The notes beneath the pieces are model-generated. The model was not told the origin of the DNA and did no database searches. It saw only the letters and a list, made by a program, of their open reading frames with translations. Below, piece by piece: positions 6,072-8,714 of a stretch of 8,714 nt of DNA. The stretch is from Propionibacteriaceae bacterium. GTDB lineage: Bacteria > Actinomycetota > Actinomycetes > Propionibacteriales > Propionibacteriaceae. The DNA is taken from assembly GCA_003153855.1 (NCBI GenBank), contig PMBM01000075.1:7477-16190 (forward strand), written 5' to 3'. Made by a program: the position numbers and the translations under genes. Position 1 is the first letter of the stretch. Every line of letters starts with the position of its first letter.

Positions 6072-6924
6072 CCACGAAGCGGGCCAGCCGCACGACGACG
6101 ACGTGTACTCCGACGGCGCCGTGTACTCCGATGATGCGGAGTACTCCGACGACGAGGTGTCCGAAGAAGACCAGCCCACTGGGCGGAACCTCAACGAGAC
6201 CGAAGGCATCCGGCTGCAGAAGGTCCTCGCCCAGGCGGGGGTGGCCTCACGACGTGCGAGCGAGATCCTCATCGACCGGGGTCGCGTCGAGGTCAACGGA
6301 CAGACGGTCCGGGAGCAGGGCGTGCGGGTCGATCCCGAGCGCGACGTGATCCGCGTCGACGGCTCGAGAATCCCCCCGCCACGCCGCCACGTGTACCTCG
6401 TGGTCAACAAGCCGCGCGGTGTGGTCTCGACGCTTCACGACCCTGAGGGGAGGCCCACTCTCGCCGACCTCATCGAGCGCCGCAAGGAGCGTCTCTTCCA
6501 CGTCGGGAGGCTCGACACCGACACCGAGGGCCTCATCATCCTCACCAACCACGGCGAGTTCGCGCATCGGCTGGCCCACCCGTCGTACGAGGTCGAGAAG
6601 ACCTACCTGGCCGAGGTCGAGGGAGTCGTCGACGCCGCCACGCTCAAGCGGATGCGTGGCGGGCTGATGCTCGACGACGGCCCGGTCAAGCCCGACAAGG
6701 TCACCGTCAAGAGCCGCGGCGAGGCGAAGTCCCTCGTCGAGGTCACGCTGCACGAGGGGCGCAACCACATCGTCCGGCGCATGTTCGACGCCGTCGGTCA
6801 CCCCGTACGGCGCCTCTCGCGCATCCAGATCGGCCCCGTGCGGCTCGGCCAGCTCGCCCAAGGGGCCTCGCGTGAGCTCACCTCCGCCGAGCTGGGTGCA
6901 CTCCTGGATGCTGTGAAGCTCTGA
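6052..6924 (+). CDS. rluB: 23S rRNA pseudouridine synthase, RluB/RsuA family, with acidic N-terminal repeat
   Basis: Converts a uridine in rRNA to pseudouridine; in E. coli, RluB acts at U2605 of 23S rRNA, and the target here is assumed by family. It has 290 residues. The S4 RNA-binding domain is at about 52-98 (GIRLQKVLAQAGVASRRASE). The catalytic domain is at about 113-270, opening with YLVVNKPRGVVST (115-127), with catalytic Asp155 in VGRLDTDTEGLIILTNHGEF, the VEKTYLAEVEG strand at 181-191, and the EGRNHIVRRMFDAVGHPVRRL motif at 235-255. Residues 1-50 are an extra acidic, Tyr/Ser/Asp-rich extension with three YSD repeats that RsuA-family proteins do not need for catalysis. Such tails are common on actinobacterial homologues. 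It overlaps scpB by 20 bases and is the last gene of the tight run; 51 bases separate it from the next gene. Confidence 0.93.
   Translation: MTPTTHDHEAGQPHDDDVYSDGAVYSDDAEYSDDEVSEEDQPTGRNLNETEGIRLQKVLAQAGVASRRASEILIDRGRVEVNGQTVREQGVRVDPERDVIRVDGSRIPPPRRHVYLVVNKPRGVVSTLHDPEGRPTLADLIERRKERLFHVGRLDTDTEGLIILTNHGEFAHRLAHPSYEVEKTYLAEVEGVVDAATLKRMRGGLMLDDGPVKPDKVTVKSRGEAKSLVEVTLHEGRNHIVRRMFDAVGHPVRRLSRIQIGPVRLGQLAQGASRELTSAELGALLDAVKL
6103..6156 (+). repeat. Three tandem 18-bp repeats in rluB (x-Y-S-D-x-x)
   Basis: Three imperfect 18-base units run 6103-6120, 6121-6138 and 6139-6156, each a variant of GTGTACTCCGAYGRYGMS, encoding VYSDGA, VYSDDA and EYSDDE. They lie in the disordered acidic extension, where copy number could vary without harm. 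Confidence 0.85.
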
Positions 6925-6963
6925 CATCCCCATGTCGTGGGCAGGGCACTCAGCGGACTCCGG

Positions 6964-6976
6964 TACCCTTCCCGGG
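6964..6976 (+). promoter_or_regulatory. Candidate -10 element for a leaderless FKBP lipoprotein mRNA
   Basis: TACCCT (6964-6969) fits TAnnnT and lies six bases ahead of the GTG at 6976, so transcription could begin at or next to the G of the start codon. No ribosome binding site precedes the GTG. No clear -35 is seen, which is usual for actinobacterial promoters of this kind. Confidence 0.5.
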
Positions 6977-8007
6977 TGCACATTTTTAGCCGCCGCCGCG
7001 TAGGCGGCCTGGTCGTCGCGCTGCTGACCCTTTTCCTGGCCGCCTGCCATTCCGGCTCGAGCGCCACGTCCAGCCCGTCGCCCACGACCACCCAGTTCGT
7101 CCCGACCGCGTCCGCGAGCGCGTCCGACAGTGCGTCCGCGAGCGCGTCGACGCACCCGTCGATCACGCCGTCGACGACCCTCGACGGGATCAGCGTCACC
7201 GGTGACCTCGGCAAGCTGCCGACGGTCAAGATCCCGGCGCCGTGGGGCATCGACAAGACACAGTCGAAGACCCTGATCCAGGGGACCGGGGACGCGGTGA
7301 CCGCGACCTCCATGATCGAGGTCAACTACTGGGGCGCCAACGGCTACACGGGCAAGGTATTCGACGAGAGCTTCAGCGCGAACAAGCCCATCTCGTACGC
7401 AGTCAGCGGCTTCATCTCAGGCTTCCAGACCGGCGTCATCGGCCAGAAGGTCGGCAGCAGGGTCCTCATCGGCATCACGGGTCCCGACGGGTACGACTCC
7501 AACGGTGGCAACTCGAACATCGGCATCGAGGTCGGCGACTGCCTCGTGTTCCTCGTCGACATCATCTCGGTCTCGGCCACCGGCCCGACGGGCACCGCGG
7601 TGACCCCTCCGGCGGGCCTGCCGACCGTCTCGAGCGACCTCAAGGCTCCGATCATCACGATCGACACGAAGGCCACCCCGCCGAGCGCGCTGACGGTACA
7701 GCCGCTCATCAAGGGCGCAGGCAAGGCCGTGACCGCCGCGTCGACGGTCCGCGTGGACTACGCCGAGTACGCGTGGAGCACAGGGAAGCTCGTCAAGCAG
7801 ACGTACGGCTACTCGCCCCTGGACGGCGCGCTGAGCGCGACCATCCCCGGCTGGCAGGCCGGACTCGTCGGTCAGACCGTCGGGAGTCGGGTGCTGCTCA
7901 TCGTGCCGCCGGCCCAGGCGTATCCCTCGGGCAACCCACGCATCGATGTCAAGACCGGCGAGACGATGGTCTACGTGGTCGACATCCTGTTCTCCTACGA
8001 GGCCTGA
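6976..8007 (+). CDS. Lipoprotein with two FKBP-type peptidyl-prolyl isomerase domains
   Basis: Predicted extracytoplasmic foldase that would speed cis-trans isomerisation at Xaa-Pro bonds of exported proteins. From GTG 6976 it is 343 residues. The lipoprotein signal is basic (HIFSRRR), then hydrophobic (VVALLTLF), with lipobox LAAC and lipidated C24. A Ser/Thr/Ala/Pro linker covers 25-68. FKBP domain 1 is about 97-198 (MIEVNYWG, GKVFDESF, VSGFISGFQTGVIGQKVGSRVLIGI) and keeps the FD pair, but its 'IPPxxAYG' loop is replaced by TGPDGYDSNGG. FKBP domain 2 is about 241-341 (IPGWQAGLVGQTVGSRVLLIVPPAQAYP) and keeps the IPGW and AY positions, but lacks the FD pair (KLVKQTYG). Each half lacks different active-site features, so one or both may be weakly active. 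GTG 6976 was chosen because the signal peptide begins there; GTG 6937 would add 13 residues. Its 3' end overlaps the convergent gluQ by 13 bases. Confidence 0.9.
   Translation: MHIFSRRRVGGLVVALLTLFLAACHSGSSATSSPSPTTTQFVPTASASASDSASASASTHPSITPSTTLDGISVTGDLGKLPTVKIPAPWGIDKTQSKTLIQGTGDAVTATSMIEVNYWGANGYTGKVFDESFSANKPISYAVSGFISGFQTGVIGQKVGSRVLIGITGPDGYDSNGGNSNIGIEVGDCLVFLVDIISVSATGPTGTAVTPPAGLPTVSSDLKAPIITIDTKATPPSALTVQPLIKGAGKAVTAASTVRVDYAEYAWSTGKLVKQTYGYSPLDGALSATIPGWQAGLVGQTVGSRVLLIVPPAQAYPSGNPRIDVKTGETMVYVVDILFSYEA
7108..7149 (+). repeat. 12-bp tandem repeats in the lipoprotein linker (Ala-Ser-Ala-Ser)
   Basis: Units of the form GCGTCCGCGAGC run at 7108-7119, 7120-7131 (GCGTCCGACAGT), 7132-7143 and a diverged fourth at 7144. 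The first and third are identical. They encode ASAS/ASDS in the flexible linker between the lipid anchor and the first FKBP domain. Confidence 0.8.
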
Positions 8008-8714
8008 GGCCTGTCGGCGGTCACGACCCAGGGGCCGCGCGGCAGCCTGGCCGGGTCGAACCGGTCGAGGAGACCTGTGGGGGTGACCCGCTCACCGGGC
8101 TCCGCGAGGTCGAGTGACGCGGCGATCGTCGTGAGGACCTCTGCGGGCGTCACACCGAGCCGGGCAAGGTCGGTCAGCGTCACGGCGCCGTCGCGCTTGG
8201 CCAGCCTCCGACCGTCAGGACCGACAGCCAAAGGGACGTGCGCGTACGTCGGTGGGCTGAAGCCGAGCCGGTCCGCGAGCCACGCCTGGCGCGGGACGCT
8301 CGTGGTCAGGTCGTCGCCGCGGACCACCTGGTCCACACCCTGAGTGCCGTCGTCGACGACGACCGCGAGGTTGTACGCGTACGTACCGTCTCCTCGTCGC
8401 AGGACGAAGTCGTCGACCACGCCCGTCACCGGTCCGTACAACTGGTCGGTGCCCGTCCAGGTGACGCCGCCCGCCCGTACACGCAGGGCAGCCGGTCTCT
8501 CGGCCCGTTTCACGGCCCGCTCGCTGTCGGTGAGGTCGCGGCAGGTCCCGGGGTACGGTCGATAGCCGTCTCCGTGCGGCGCCTGGGCCGACTCGGCGAC
8601 CTCTCGACGGGAGCAGTAGCACTCGTACACGTCGAGTCTCGTCATCGCCGCCTCGTACAGCGCCAGGCGTCCGGACTGGCGCACGACCTCGCCGTCGTGG
8701 TCGATCCCGAGCGC
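7995..8714 (-). CDS. gluQ: Glutamyl-Q tRNA(Asp) synthetase, 5' end outside the window
   Basis: Paralogue of glutamyl-tRNA synthetase that lacks the anticodon-binding domain and attaches glutamate to the queuosine at position 34 of tRNA(Asp). The frame is open to the right edge; 239 residues are visible, and the N-terminal HIGH-containing part lies beyond it, so the GTG at 8684 is internal. In the visible part: the zinc site of the GluQ family, C32-x-C34, then Y54-PGT-C58, matching CxC...YxxxC; the stretch AYNLAVVVDDGTQGVDQVVRGDDL (113-136); and a KMSKS-like loop RRLAKRDGAVTL (169-180) near the class I active site. The C-terminus stops shortly after, as expected without an anticodon-binding domain. 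It converges on the FKBP lipoprotein gene; the TAG at 7995-7997 lies inside that gene. Confidence 0.93.
   Translation of the reverse strand, partial: ALGIDHDGEVVRQSGRLALYEAAMTRLDVYECYCSRREVAESAQAPHGDGYRPYPGTCRDLTDSERAVKRAERPAALRVRAGGVTWTGTDQLYGPVTGVVDDFVLRRGDGTYAYNLAVVVDDGTQGVDQVVRGDDLTTSVPRQAWLADRLGFSPPTYAHVPLAVGPDGRRLAKRDGAVTLTDLARLGVTPAEVLTTIAASLDLAEPGERVTPTGLLDRFDPARLPRGPWVVTADRPQAS

Noticed and set aside
1..8714. Search for parS-like, dif-like, CRISPR, tRNA, insertion-sequence or defence-system signals
   Set aside because: Reading by eye gave no palindromic parS consensus, no 28-bp dif-like site next to xerD, no spaced direct repeats, no transposase and no known defence-gene motifs. XerD here is the housekeeping type and does not look like an integrase of a mobile element.

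Overview
The window is GC-rich bacterial chromosome and most likely comes from an Actinomycetota genome, perhaps Propionibacteriales; that rank is a guess from gene order and codon use. Support comes from strong G/C bias at third codon positions, frequent GTG/TTG starts, tight gene overlaps, and the order xerD - parA - small gene - scpA - scpB - rluB, which is typical of actinobacterial chromosomes. No mobile element, tRNA, rRNA or CRISPR array was seen.

Positions 1-2282 form a cell-surface region. The first gene, cut by the left edge, is the C-terminal part of a large modular surface protein (SdrD B-like domain, DUF11-like domain, LPNTG sortase signal). It ends in a perfect 19-bp hairpin with a TTCG loop. 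After a plausible promoter comes a 330-residue membrane-anchored protein that looks like a two-domain Ig-like adhesin (N2/N3 type) with no sortase signal. No sortase gene lies in the window.

Positions 2372-6924 hold the conserved chromosome-maintenance block. XerD (tyrosine recombinase) comes first. A tight operon follows: an orphan ParA/Soj-like ATPase, a 97-residue protein predicted here to be ribbon-helix-helix (RHH), the condensin subunits ScpA and ScpB, and an RluB-type 23S rRNA pseudouridine synthase. Within this operon the genes overlap by 16, 1 and 20 bp, or are separated by 1 bp, so they are probably co-transcribed and translationally coupled. The ParA-RHH pair with no ParB, fused into the condensin operon, is the most interesting candidate for an under-described system.

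Positions 6976-8714 hold a lipoprotein with two FKBP-type prolyl isomerase domains, probably made from a leaderless GTG-start mRNA. Convergent to it, and overlapping it by 13 bp, is glutamyl-Q tRNA(Asp) synthetase (gluQ), cut by the right edge.

Across the whole window the palindrome CGTACG occurs 19 times by eye, several-fold more than base composition predicts, and it brings the otherwise scarce Val codon GTA into Val-Arg pairs. It may be a genome-wide iterated palindrome.
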